A stretch of DNA of 15,910 nt from Flavobacteriales bacterium (lineage in GTDB: Bacteria > Bacteroidota > Bacteroidia > Flavobacteriales_D > Sanyastnellaceae), in the NCBI GenBank assembly GCA_015663855.1, contig DQRJ01000079.1:1-15910 (forward strand). Reading direction: 5' to 3'. This document shows positions 1 to 8,273 of the stretch, in pieces; the first letter of the stretch is position 1, and each line of letters opens with the position of its first letter. The notes below the pieces were generated by a model. The model ran no database searches and was not told the DNA's origin. It was given only the letters and a program-made list of their open reading frames with translations. Position numbers and translations under genes: made by a program.

Positions 1-272
1 AATGGTGAAGGAGTTGTAAGGTTTGTTGAGAATGTCGAGGCATCAGAACCAGATTGAGGTACGCCATTTACATACCATAGGTACTCAGCAATTCCTGAGT
101 TGTCGTTAGTCACTTCACCCTCTGCTGGATGTGAAAATGATTTAGTTTCTTATGAAGTAACAAGTGTAACTAGTTCGGGAATTGCTGAGTACCTATGGTA
201 TGTAAATGGCGTACCTCAATCTGGTTCTGACGCCTCGACATTCTCAACAAACCTTACAACTCCTTCACCATT
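1..272. repeat. Foldback inverted repeat at the window edge (95-bp arms, 82-nt loop)
   Basis: Positions 1-95 are the reverse complement of 178-272 with one mismatch (position 42 against 231), giving 94 of 95 matching bases; 96-177 form the loop. The right arm and loop read smoothly as part of the secreted repeat protein, so they are the genuine sequence. The left arm carries the same coding sequence on the opposite strand. The mismatch is a synonymous third-position change (GAC against GAT for Asp). The most likely explanation is a chimeric foldback at a contig end, as seen in multiple-displacement amplification or in misassembly of variant strains. A real inverted partial duplication, for example an invertible segment, is less likely but cannot be excluded from one contig. 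Confidence 0.93.
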
Positions 273-3200
273 TGAGGTATCTGTTCAGGTTACAGAGCCA
301 TCAGGATGTTCAGCTAGTCTAGACATGTCCACCGTGGTTTGGTCTAACCCTGTGGTTACAGCAACTCCTAATACGTTAGACTATCCAGTTTGTTTAGACG
401 AAAACCTACCTTTATGCGCTTCCGGAGCAGGGACTTATGACTGGGAAGGGGATGTCACGCTTATAGGCAACTGTGTGGACGTTCCATTCGCTTTATTTTC
501 TACTGATGGAGTAATTAGTATTACTGGTAGCTCTACTTTCGGGGCTACTACGTGTTCTTCTACTTTTGATTTCATAGTTGAATATGACGACCAGCCCATA
601 ATTGAAGTGACTTCTTCAGGTAGTGTTTGCGCGGGCGATGATATTACATTAACCGCGACTGGTGGAGTTTCATATTTTTGGGATTCAAATCCTGTCCCTG
701 ATGTAACAAACGGGAACACAATCACATTTAACAACCTAGGCATTGCTCTTATCAGTGGAAACGTTATAGGAGCAGGCGCAAATGGTTGTTCTACTACTAC
801 ATCGTTTAGTTATACGATTAACGCTGTCCCTGTTGCTACACTTAACTCGCTTGATGGAGATGTTGTTTATTGTTCCACTGAAATAGCTAATATCGAAACG
901 GCTATTAATTTCGGATCTCCTCCTTATACTATTGATTGGAGTTTGAATGGGGCTCTTATTGCTAGTTCTAATACAAGTGGGCCTTTTTCAACCCATCCAT
1001 TTGACTTATCAAATTTGTCAAATTCTAACCCGACGGTTAGTGTCAATGTTACTGACAACAATGGCTGTATTACTCAAGACCTTTTCAGTCTTGAAGTTTA
1101 CGAAGGGGTGTTTTTTACTCTAAGTTCAACCCCGGCTTGTGAAGGTGACCCCGTAAATTTTACTGCGGCTGGAAATGCAACTAATTACGATTGGCCTTCT
1201 CCGTTATTTACAGCTGGAGGTTCTAATACCCACTCTGCTATTATGGCTGATGGAACTAATGTTGACGTAATTGGAAGTTTAAATCACACTGGCACAAGCA
1301 TTGGAGACTTAGTTTGTTCTACAACAGAGTCAACAACGGCAGAAGTTCACATAAACCCTATATTGAGCCTTGCAGCAGTAACTGGAAATGCGTTTTGCGA
1401 GGACGTAGCACCAACTTTGACCGCATCTGGAGCTGATTCTTACACTTGGTCACCTAGCCCTGCATCACAAAATGGCGGTTCCGTTACTTACCCAATATCC
1501 TCTGCTTCTCCGTTACAAGGATCTGTGAGTGGTGACATTATTTACGGTGGTCTCACATGTTCTAGTTCTTTGAACTTTTCATACGATATTTTATCTCTAC
1601 CCAATGTTCAACTTTCTGTTGTAAACAACATCGTGTGTGGAGCTGAAGATGTTGTCGTTAGTACCGGAGGCATGTCCCAAGCCATGTACAGTTTTATATG
1701 GGACCTGAATAATATTCAGCTTATAGACGCTTCAAATGAAGTGACGATAGCTTTGGCTTATCCTAATAATGCCGGAGTTAGTAATGTAGAATGTACTGTC
1801 ACAGACTTAGACGGTTGCGTCGGTGTTTCTGACATAAACATTGAGGTTTTGGAAAGTGCTGTATTGACACTAGCATCTGCTTCAATTTGCGAAGGTGACA
1901 CATTACTTATTTCTGCAAATACGAATGGCACTGTTTCTTGGAGTACACCTAGTGTATCCAGTAATGGCAATGATTATGGGTTCTATCCAATAAGTAATTT
2001 AGATGACCTTACTGCAACTGCAACTTTAACCTCTCCATCGATATTAATGGGTGGAGATTTTGACTGTACTACAGACCAAACCCTAGTTGCTGACGTCAGG
2101 GTCAATCCCATTATTAACTTATCCTTTAATGGTCTTCCTTGCGAAGCATCTGCCGCTATAATAGGTGTTTCGGGAGCGGAAACATATACATGGCTAAGTA
2201 CTCCTTCTGAAGATTCTTCTTCTGAAACTCCTGATTTAAATAATCCAGGGCTAAACATTGCGAATCTATCGTATTCTAGTCTGCAAGCTGGAATATTAAA
2301 CATTACCGTAACAGGCGATATTTTATATGTCGATGCCGGAAACCTTACATGTTCGACAAATGCGATTATCGATAGGCTTATTAATGAAAGCCCTTCGTTT
2401 ACATTCGAAGGACTCAGCGCTATATGTGAAGATGATTGCATCAATTTCTTGATCAACTGGGATAACACACCTGTTTTACCATTGAGTTTTGATTGGACAT
2501 TAGATGGTGGTCCTTATTCTACTGGGAATACATTTGATTTTTGCCCTTCTTACACCTCAGGATCTTCTGATATAGCATTAGTGGTAAGTGATGGGAACTT
2601 CTGTCAAGCCAGCGACGCGGTTACTGTTAACATGTCTGAACATCCCGTTATTTCTCTCGGTGCTGATATCACTGAGGGTTGTAGTCCTCTTACTGTTAAT
2701 TTCAACTCTGCGGCTCAACTTGCATCAGTTACAGCATGGAATTTCGGAAATGGAGAAGCGTTAACCGGTGTTTCGGACCCACAAATGACATTTGACTGTT
2801 TAAACTATTCGGCCGGAGATTGCGTTTATCAAGTTAGTTTCACCGCTATATCAGAGACGAATCCACTATGTGTCACAACTGGATATGAAAGTATTACTGT
2901 TCACCCTGTTCCTATTCCAGCTTTCGACTTTGAACAGCAAGCCGTATGCTTTGATGAAGCAGGCGCTGCCTCTATATTAATTGAAAATATATCTTCTGAC
3001 ATAACCGGACTAAACTGCTCTGGTGGAGTAGAACCTTATTCTTGGACTGTCTTCCCGACAGGAGTAATTGATTGCACCGAGATTTTAAATGAAGTGCCAA
3101 ATCTTATCGCTTCAGGAACTGGGGTTTTCACAATAGGACTTGTCGTGAATGACATTAATGGGTGTACTGCTCAGATTTTTGATGATTTTGAAGTTTATCC

Positions 3201-4002
3201 CTTACCTACTCCTGAAGTAACCTTCTTACAAAATTCAATTTGCCTTCCTACGGAGGTGGAGATTCTTAACACCTCTGGAGGTGCAGCCTTTTTCGAATTA
3301 GATGTCCCTGGTTTTGTAATACCAAACAATTTTGAATCTCCTTTCACGCTCGACGTAATTTACCCTGGTATTTACGAAGCTGAATTTACTGTAACTAGTG
3401 ATGATGGTTGTTCTGTGACAATTGAGATAGACACAGCTTTCCAAGCTTGGTATCCACCTATCGCTGATTTCTTAGTAACACCTGAGAACATTACTTTCTT
3501 AGATCCTATTGTGACTTTCACAAACCTATCCGAAGGTGGAACAGAATACATCTGGTCTTTCGGAGATGGAGAGGGAGCTTCTGAAGTTAATCCCGAACAC
3601 GAATATGAAAGGGCAGATAGCTACGTTGTTCAATTACATGTTACCAATGAGTACGGATGTACGGACGTGGCAACACAAACTATACATGTAAATAGCGAAC
3701 TTCAAATTTTTGTACCAAACGCTTTTACTCCTAATAACGACGGCAACAATGATGCTTGGAAACCTCACATTAATGGAGAAGAGTTTATTCTAAGCTATGA
3801 ATGTTGGGTTTATGACAGATGGGGTAAATTAGTTTTTAGTTCAACTAACTTAGATGAATTTTGGATTGGGGATAACACATCTGATGGAGAAGGAACTCAC
3901 TTTGTAAGCTCTACTGAGTCATTTAGTTGGAAAATCGAAATTAAGCAAGTCGATGGTCGTGGCGCAAAGATCGCAACTGGAAACGTATTTCTTGTTCGGT
4001 AA
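100..4002 (+). CDS. Giant secreted repeat protein with PKD domain and type IX secretion C-terminal domain (5'-partial)
   Basis: This is a very large cell-surface or secreted adhesin-like protein, 1300 residues as seen, with no N-terminal signal peptide present. The nominal TTG start at 100 lies at the edge of the foldback artefact, so the true gene begins beyond the window. Residues ~1-850 are Cys-containing Ig/PKD-like modules of 80-95 residues whose first Cys falls at residues 11, 98, 177, 258, 347, 433, 513, 597, 681 and 776. They recur in an A-A-B order with a period of about 250 residues. Typical motifs are C-E-G-D, Y-x-W and V-T-D-x-x-G-C. Further PKD-like modules follow, then a clear PKD domain (about 1119-1197, with WSFGDG). 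The C-terminal ~97 residues start with FVPNAFTPNNDG and include YDRWGKLVF, the gliding-motility-associated C-terminal (CHU_C, type B sorting) domain. Type IX secretion is therefore expected. The ligand and function are unknown; adhesion or matrix roles are inference. Confidence 0.9.
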   Translation: MSLVTSPSAGCENDLVSYEVTSVTSSGIAEYLWYVNGVPQSGSDASTFSTNLTTPSPFEVSVQVTEPSGCSASLDMSTVVWSNPVVTATPNTLDYPVCLDENLPLCASGAGTYDWEGDVTLIGNCVDVPFALFSTDGVISITGSSTFGATTCSSTFDFIVEYDDQPIIEVTSSGSVCAGDDITLTATGGVSYFWDSNPVPDVTNGNTITFNNLGIALISGNVIGAGANGCSTTTSFSYTINAVPVATLNSLDGDVVYCSTEIANIETAINFGSPPYTIDWSLNGALIASSNTSGPFSTHPFDLSNLSNSNPTVSVNVTDNNGCITQDLFSLEVYEGVFFTLSSTPACEGDPVNFTAAGNATNYDWPSPLFTAGGSNTHSAIMADGTNVDVIGSLNHTGTSIGDLVCSTTESTTAEVHINPILSLAAVTGNAFCEDVAPTLTASGADSYTWSPSPASQNGGSVTYPISSASPLQGSVSGDIIYGGLTCSSSLNFSYDILSLPNVQLSVVNNIVCGAEDVVVSTGGMSQAMYSFIWDLNNIQLIDASNEVTIALAYPNNAGVSNVECTVTDLDGCVGVSDINIEVLESAVLTLASASICEGDTLLISANTNGTVSWSTPSVSSNGNDYGFYPISNLDDLTATATLTSPSILMGGDFDCTTDQTLVADVRVNPIINLSFNGLPCEASAAIIGVSGAETYTWLSTPSEDSSSETPDLNNPGLNIANLSYSSLQAGILNITVTGDILYVDAGNLTCSTNAIIDRLINESPSFTFEGLSAICEDDCINFLINWDNTPVLPLSFDWTLDGGPYSTGNTFDFCPSYTSGSSDIALVVSDGNFCQASDAVTVNMSEHPVISLGADITEGCSPLTVNFNSAAQLASVTAWNFGNGEALTGVSDPQMTFDCLNYSAGDCVYQVSFTAISETNPLCVTTGYESITVHPVPIPAFDFEQQAVCFDEAGAASILIENISSDITGLNCSGGVEPYSWTVFPTGVIDCTEILNEVPNLIASGTGVFTIGLVVNDINGCTAQIFDDFEVYPLPTPEVTFLQNSICLPTEVEILNTSGGAAFFELDVPGFVIPNNFESPFTLDVIYPGIYEAEFTVTSDDGCSVTIEIDTAFQAWYPPIADFLVTPENITFLDPIVTFTNLSEGGTEYIWSFGDGEGASEVNPEHEYERADSYVVQLHVTNEYGCTDVATQTIHVNSELQIFVPNAFTPNNDGNNDAWKPHINGEEFILSYECWVYDRWGKLVFSSTNLDEFWIGDNTSDGEGTHFVSSTESFSWKIEIKQVDGRGAKIATGNVFLVR

Positions 4003-4007
4003 TCAAA

Positions 4008-4031
4008 TTAGCAAAACGCTAAACATTTTTT
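4008..4031 (+). terminator. Possible weak intrinsic terminator before fabD
   Basis: A 5-bp stem TTAGC/GCTAA (4008-4012 with 4018-4022) with an AAAAC loop is followed within four bases by six T residues (4026-4031). It lies just after the secreted-protein stop codon and ends at the base before the fabD start triplet. The stem is short and AT-rich, so termination would be inefficient; it could also simply be leader sequence. Confidence 0.3.
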
Positions 4032-4032
4032 C

Positions 4033-4935
4033 ATGAAAGCATATGTATTTCCCGGACAGGGGGCACAATTCTCAGGAATGGGAAGCGATTTATATGACAC
4101 ATCTTCACTTGCAAAAGAGAGATTTGCAACTGCCGATGAGGTATTGGGGTTTGGTATTACTGACATCATGTTTAATGGTTCAGCAGAAGACATAAAGCAA
4201 ACACGAGTTACTCAGCCTGCTATTTTTCTGCACTCTGTAATTTTAGCCGAGGTGCTTGGCGATTCCATTACTCCTGACATGGTAGCTGGTCATAGCTTAG
4301 GCGAGTTTAGCGCTTTAGTCGTTGCAGGAGGAATGACGTTTGAGGATGGCTTACGTCTTGTATCCGCGAGAGCTAACGCTATGCAATCTGCATGTGACTC
4401 GACTCCTTCAACTATGGCGGCTGTGCTAGGTCTAGAAAACAGCATTGTTGAGCAAATTTGCCGTGAAACCGAGGGTGTTGTTGTTCCTGCTAATTACAAC
4501 TGTCCAGGACAAATAGTTATATCTGGTGAGATTCCTGCTGTAGAAGCTGCTTGTGAAGCACTTAAAGAAGCAGGAGCTAGAAGAGCATTATTATTACCCG
4601 TTGGAGGCGCATTCCACTCTCCCCTAATGGAGCCCGCTAGAATGAAATTAGCTGAAGCTATTGAAAACACGACTATTGGTAAACTATCCTGTCCGATATT
4701 TCAAAATGTAAGTGCTAAGCCAGAATCTGACATCTCAACAATAAGAACTAATCTTGTAGCTCAACTTACTGCTCCGGTTAAGTGGACGCAGAGTATGGAG
4801 GCAATGATAGAGTTTGGAGCTACTTCAGTTACTGAAGTAGGGCCTGGAAGAGTGCTACAGGGCTTGTTTAAGAAACTTGATCGTAGCTTCTCTACGAATT
4901 CGGCAAGTCTAGAAGGTTCAGACGCGAAAGTTTGA
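4033..4935 (+). CDS. fabD: Malonyl-CoA:ACP transacylase FabD
   Basis: FabD transfers the malonyl group from malonyl-CoA to acyl carrier protein, supplying the extender unit for type II fatty acid synthesis in the cytoplasm. The 300-residue length is normal. The N-terminus has the family motif VFPGQGAQ (residues 5-12). The nucleophile elbow GHSLGE puts the catalytic serine at Ser88. Arg113 in SARANAMQ matches the arginine that binds the malonyl carboxylate, and His195 in FHSPLMEPA is the catalytic histidine. The ATG start is chosen because it places the conserved motif right at the N-terminus; there is no Shine-Dalgarno sequence, as is usual in Bacteroidota. The gene is not next to other fab genes. 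Upstream is the unrelated secreted protein 30 bp away, and downstream genes face the other way. Confidence 0.97.
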   Translation: MKAYVFPGQGAQFSGMGSDLYDTSSLAKERFATADEVLGFGITDIMFNGSAEDIKQTRVTQPAIFLHSVILAEVLGDSITPDMVAGHSLGEFSALVVAGGMTFEDGLRLVSARANAMQSACDSTPSTMAAVLGLENSIVEQICRETEGVVVPANYNCPGQIVISGEIPAVEAACEALKEAGARRALLLPVGGAFHSPLMEPARMKLAEAIENTTIGKLSCPIFQNVSAKPESDISTIRTNLVAQLTAPVKWTQSMEAMIEFGATSVTEVGPGRVLQGLFKKLDRSFSTNSASLEGSDAKV

Positions 4936-4951
4936 GCGTTTAGCTAGTGAT

Positions 4952-4971
4952 GAATGCTGTATCAGCAATTC
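4952..4971. terminator. Hairpin between convergent fabD and coiled-coil gene
   Basis: GAATGCTG (4952-4959) pairs with CAGCAATTC (4963-4971) around a TAT loop, with one bulged A. It sits in the 53-bp gap between two converging genes, where a two-way terminator would be useful. There is no T tract on either side, so it does not look like a standard intrinsic terminator. Confidence 0.35.
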
Positions 4972-4988
4972 AAATCAAATAACTAATG

Positions 4989-5201
4989 CTACCTCTGCTC
5001 GTCGTTAACGTAAGTCATTAAATTTTGGGCCATATGCTCAGTAGCATTGAGAGATTCACGAAGAGCGCGATTCTCAGACCTTAAATCATCATTACGTTGC
5101 TGGGTACGAGTTAATTCAGCTTTAAGATTAAGGAACTCCCCCATTATCTCTGAGCGATCCTTGAGAGTTTCTTTTAAGCGTTCTGCAATGATTGTATCCA
5201 T
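4989..5201 (-). CDS. Small coiled-coil protein of unknown function
   Basis: The product is a 70-residue, highly charged protein that is almost entirely predicted coiled coil: hydrophobic residues (L, I, M) recur in heptad-like spacing from about residue 4 to 62, with many Glu, Arg, Lys and Gln. There is no signal peptide or membrane segment. In size and character it resembles small cytoplasmic coiled-coil proteins such as the cell-division factor ZapB or SlyX, but I see no specific signature and do not assign it to either. ATG start; it lies 69 bp after the MFS gene on the same strand, possibly co-transcribed. The reading frame overlaps a weaker frame on the plus strand, which lacks any recognisable content. 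Confidence 0.65.
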   Translation of the reverse strand: MDTIIAERLKETLKDRSEIMGEFLNLKAELTRTQQRNDDLRSENRALRESLNATEHMAQNLMTYVNDEQR

Positions 5202-5270
5202 ACCCGAAAAGTACGTGCTTTTATTTGAATAAACTAAGTATATCTCAGCGAGTTATTCAACCGTTATCTT

Positions 5271-6491
5271 TTAATTAATAGTCGTGGATTTGTTTTTTCT
5301 AAAAACGAATAGAACTACCGCCATTATCATACCAGTTGCAGAGCAAAATCTATACAGTAGAGGTAACCACGTTGCGTCAGAAGAGAATAACGAGCCCGAG
5401 ACGAAAGCACCAAAACCTATTCCTATTTCTAAAGCTACAAGTGTAGTACCAATTGCCAATGCTATTTTTCCTTTTGGAGCTAGGTCAGCTGTCCAGGCAA
5501 AAATGGTGGGCATGTTTACTCCTATAGATAAACCATAAATTACACCACCTATTACTGCTGTAAATTGAGTAGTTGCATAGGACAAAATACCCATTCCTAA
5601 GAAAAGTAGAATACCTCCGATTGCTAGAATAGGTACTCGCCCATATTTATCAGAAGCTTTTCCTGCCACAAATCTCATCGAGATAGAAGCTACTACGACA
5701 ATCGTATTGAAAAGTCCTTTGTATTTATATCCCAAATCTTCAACAAAATCTGGAGTAATCGTTAGAAACACACCGAAAGCCAAAGCAACAGGCAATAGAG
5801 AAATTGCTGCTGGCCAAGCTGCTCTTTCGAAATTTTTGCCTTTGAATACGTTTAAATCACTCCTCTTAATAGGTCTAGCTCCAGGAAGTGTTTCAGGGAG
5901 TTTTAACGTAATTAACAATGAAGCAATTCCCAAAAGTGAGGAGGCAATAAACATTGAATCATACCCCCATTCAACTGCTAACAAACTACCAATTGCTGGA
6001 CCTCCAGCCATGCCTGCATTACCCGCTACTCCTAAAAAGCCTAACGCCTCTCCCCTTCTCTCTACTGGAACTATATCTGTAAGAAGTGCACTAGACCCCG
6101 CTGGACGGAAACCTGTGCTAAGACCGTGAAAGAATCTAAGACCTAGAAAAAGCCAAACAGCAAGCATCCCTGATTCTATTGCAATGAAATCTAATCCACT
6201 AATGTATCCCAGTAAAACATAACAAAAACCAGCAATGGCAGTCACGGCTGTTCCGATAAGCATCACTACTCTCCTACCCGCCTTATCGGCGATTTTGCCA
6301 GAAAACAATCTTGATACTAGAGCTCCAAGAGTAAAAAGACCTACGATGTAACCGATTAAATGACCGGCGCCCATTGTATTTAGATAGCCAGGGAGCTCGG
6401 GAAGCATCATGCCAAAACTTGCCATAAACATAACCGTGCTCACGCACAGAAGGATAAATGTTTTAGAAAATATAGTAGGGGTTGTTTTCAC
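5271..6491 (-). CDS. MFS family transporter (multidrug/sugar-type, substrate unknown)
   Basis: The product is a 406-residue integral inner-membrane protein with about 12 hydrophobic segments in two halves, the layout of the major facilitator superfamily. The loop after the second helix has the MFS motif A, GKIADKAGRR (residues 65-74). The matching loop in the second half has the related GKASDKYGR (about 270-285). An antiporter-like Gly/Pro-rich stretch (GNAGMAGGPAIG) lies in the fifth-helix region. The basic tail FRKNKSTTIN fits a cytoplasmic C-terminus. Nothing in the sequence fixes the substrate; drug/H+ antiport is the commonest role for this type. The start is a GTG at 6491, close behind a strong -7 promoter element, so the transcript may be nearly leaderless or translation may begin at a later Met. 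Divergent from the 25-residue repeat gene. Confidence 0.9.
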   Translation of the reverse strand: MKTTPTIFSKTFILLCVSTVMFMASFGMMLPELPGYLNTMGAGHLIGYIVGLFTLGALVSRLFSGKIADKAGRRVVMLIGTAVTAIAGFCYVLLGYISGLDFIAIESGMLAVWLFLGLRFFHGLSTGFRPAGSSALLTDIVPVERRGEALGFLGVAGNAGMAGGPAIGSLLAVEWGYDSMFIASSLLGIASLLITLKLPETLPGARPIKRSDLNVFKGKNFERAAWPAAISLLPVALAFGVFLTITPDFVEDLGYKYKGLFNTIVVVASISMRFVAGKASDKYGRVPILAIGGILLFLGMGILSYATTQFTAVIGGVIYGLSIGVNMPTIFAWTADLAPKGKIALAIGTTLVALEIGIGFGAFVSGSLFSSDATWLPLLYRFCSATGMIMAVVLFVFRKNKSTTIN

Positions 6492-6498
6492 GAGTCCG

Positions 6499-6506
6499 CA
6501 AAGGTA
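6499..6506 (-). promoter_or_regulatory. Bacteroidota -7 promoter element (TACCTTTG) for the MFS gene
   Basis: Read on the minus strand, the element is an exact TAnnTTTG match ending 7 nt before the GTG start of the MFS gene. No clear TTG/TTTG -33 element is found at 19-nt spacing. If used, transcription would begin about at the start codon. A short dyad AAGGTA-CT-TACCTT (6501-6514) overlaps it. Confidence 0.5.
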
Positions 6507-6520
6507 CTTACCTTAACCGC

Positions 6521-6931
6521 GTGAAGGAATATTCTCCTAAAATAATTATTGCTTGGGCTGAAGCTATTAGCGGAAACAAGAAATTAGGTGACTGGCTCAA
6601 ATCGAATGGTTATGCTGAGTTATCAGCGTTCGTTGCTGCTATTAATTTGGAAGACTCCGCAAGGGATTGGCTGCTAAAAGAAGGGTTTCCCGAATTAATG
6701 GCTCTAGTTAGAGGAGCAGAGGGTGATGAGAAAGCATGTAAATGGCTAAGAGATAATGATTTTTGCAAATTAGCTTTAATTGCTGAGGGTGCTGATAACG
6801 AAGATGAGGCCATTAAGCAATTACTTCTGGATGGACATCGAGAATGGGCGATGATAAGCTTGAAGATACGAGCTGTAAAAAACGACATTCAAGCGGAACA
6901 CGATGATTGGCATTCGTATTCACAACGCTAA
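6521..6931 (+). CDS. Small soluble protein of four 25-residue helical repeats, function unknown
   Basis: The product is a 136-residue acidic protein without signal peptide or membrane segments. Residues 20-119 consist of four repeats in exact 25-residue register (20-44, 45-69, 70-94, 95-119). Aligned columns are W25/W50/W75/Q100, G30/G55/D80/G105 and L34/L59/L84/W109, with the pattern A-x-x-W-L-x-x-x-G-[FY]-x-E-L-x-A. Residues 5-19 match the second half of a preceding unit (A11, W12, A15, I16). Each unit would suit a helix-turn-helix pair, suggesting a small solenoid for protein binding. I cannot name the family. GTG at 6521 is preferred because it keeps clear of the divergent MFS start; a TTG at 6482 would add 13 residues and overlap it. 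The gene ends 4 bp from the M16 peptidase stop, tail to tail. Confidence 0.75.
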   Translation: MKEYSPKIIIAWAEAISGNKKLGDWLKSNGYAELSAFVAAINLEDSARDWLLKEGFPELMALVRGAEGDEKACKWLRDNDFCKLALIAEGADNEDEAIKQLLLDGHREWAMISLKIRAVKNDIQAEHDDWHSYSQR

Positions 6932-6935
6932 GGCG

Positions 6936-8171
6936 TTATAATTTATCTAGGTATACTAATCTACTTAGGAGTTCAGGAGAAATATACTTGTTAGATACTC
7001 TTAAAATATCTTCCGTACTTATTTCTTCTATTGACTTAAAGAACGTTGAGAGCGGTTGAACTTTATTGTACAATAGGAAACTCTTAGCGAGGCCGGTCAT
7101 CATAGCTGGGCCGCTGTCTTGATTGAGAGCGATTTGGCCTATCAACTGCTTCTTTGCATCGTGTAACTGCATCGTCCCTAACTTCTTATCGCAAAGCAGA
7201 CTCAATTCCTTATTTACTAGCTCCTCAACCCGCTTGTGATGGCGCCTATCAGTCCCAAAGTATATTGAAAACACGCCACTATCTTGGTAAGGCGAATACC
7301 CCGCTTCGATATGATAAGCCATCCCGTATTTCTCACGAATGTTAAGACTAAGGCGACAATTCATCGCTGGCCCACCGAGATAATTCGCTATAAGGGTTAG
7401 TGGCAACTTGTCGGGATGATCCGCTCCTACAGTAAGACCGCCAAGAAGATGATGAACTTGATGATTTTTCTGCTCAAGTCGCTCATCGAAAACAGGAACT
7501 GCTTTAGGGGCTTTCCTTTTGAGTTGAGAAATATTATTTGTGGGATGGGCCAAATATTTTTCGCACAGTTTTCTGAATTTCTTTATCGGGGTTGAGCCCA
7601 CCGATGCGAAGACCATTTGGTCGGGACAATAATGACGACCGACAAAATCTAGAATCTCGTTTTTTCCAAGTGATCGTACAGAATCTGCAGTACCGAGGAT
7701 AGTTCTTCCAAGAGGGTGGTTTCCGAACAACCTCTCCTCGAATTCGTCAAATATTACGTCGCTCGGATTATCTAAGACTGAAGCGATCTCGTCAAGGATG
7801 ACATCGCGCTCTTTGACTATTTCTTTCTCGGGGAAAGTTGAATTGAATGCAATATCAGAGATGAGTTCAATAGCTCTGCTTGAGTCTCTTTCAAGAAACG
7901 AAGCGCTAATCCAAGTCTCCTCCTTAGTAGTGTAGGCATTCAATTCACCGCCTACCCTTTCCAATCTGTTGAGGATATGAAAGGTTTTTCGTTTTTTAGT
8001 GCCTTTAAATATACAATGCTCAATAAAATGAGCAACACCCGCTTCTCCCTTTTTTTCGTCTCTTGTTCCAGCATTTACTACTAAAGCAACGTGACTTGCT
8101 GATCGTGACACCTCTTTATGGATGACACGCATACCGTTAGGCAAGGTAAATGTGTGGAATTCGGCTTGCAT
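6936..8171 (-). CDS. M16 family zinc metallopeptidase (processing-peptidase type)
   Basis: This is a zinc-dependent endopeptidase of the pitrilysin/insulinase family. The 411 residues are the short single-unit form, related to mitochondrial processing peptidase beta and bacterial PqqL-like enzymes. The inverted zinc motif H-x-x-E-H is at residues 48-52 (HFIEH): His48 and His52 bind zinc and Glu51 is the catalytic base. The third ligand is Glu128 in VILDEI, 76 residues after His52, exactly the family spacing. The second (non-catalytic) half covers about residues 190-411. There is no obvious signal peptide, so a cytoplasmic location is likely. It follows DUF3127 by 102 bp on the same strand, so it may have its own promoter. 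The substrate is unknown. Confidence 0.95.
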   Translation of the reverse strand: MQAEFHTFTLPNGMRVIHKEVSRSASHVALVVNAGTRDEKKGEAGVAHFIEHCIFKGTKKRKTFHILNRLERVGGELNAYTTKEETWISASFLERDSSRAIELISDIAFNSTFPEKEIVKERDVILDEIASVLDNPSDVIFDEFEERLFGNHPLGRTILGTADSVRSLGKNEILDFVGRHYCPDQMVFASVGSTPIKKFRKLCEKYLAHPTNNISQLKRKAPKAVPVFDERLEQKNHQVHHLLGGLTVGADHPDKLPLTLIANYLGGPAMNCRLSLNIREKYGMAYHIEAGYSPYQDSGVFSIYFGTDRRHHKRVEELVNKELSLLCDKKLGTMQLHDAKKQLIGQIALNQDSGPAMMTGLAKSFLLYNKVQPLSTFFKSIEEISTEDILRVSNKYISPELLSRLVYLDKL

Positions 8172-8196
8172 TAAGAAAGATTTCGAAATGAAAATA

Positions 8197-8212
8197 TGGG
8201 TTTAAACACCCA
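8197..8212 (-). terminator. Possible weak terminator hairpin between DUF3127 and M16 genes
   Basis: On the minus strand a 5-bp stem TGGGT/ACCCA with a 6-nt loop is followed by TATTTTC. It lies in the 102-bp gap downstream of the DUF3127 stop. The stem is short and the T tract interrupted, so only partial termination would be expected. Nothing else stands out in this gap. Confidence 0.3.
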
Positions 8213-8273
8213 AAATAACGAGCCCCCAAAGAAATTTTGTAGGAAACGTAATAAAACCTGCGTCAGTAGTTCC

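Noticed and set aside
1983..2468. 161-residue open frame on the minus strand
   Set aside because: It is antisense to the secreted repeat protein, where the Cys-module periodicity shows the plus frame is coding.
16..4936. Search for tRNA, CRISPR or IS elements between genes
   Set aside because: All gaps are under 120 bp and show no cloverleaf, regularly spaced repeats or transposase remnants.
5707..6129. 140-residue open frame on the plus strand
   Set aside because: It lies wholly opposite the MFS transporter, whose frame has membrane helices and family motifs; the opposite frame has no recognisable content.
6924..6937. Hairpin AACGC-TAAG-GCGTT over the two convergent stop codons
   Set aside because: A 5-bp stem with no T tract on either strand, and it overlaps coding ends, so it is too weak to call a terminator.
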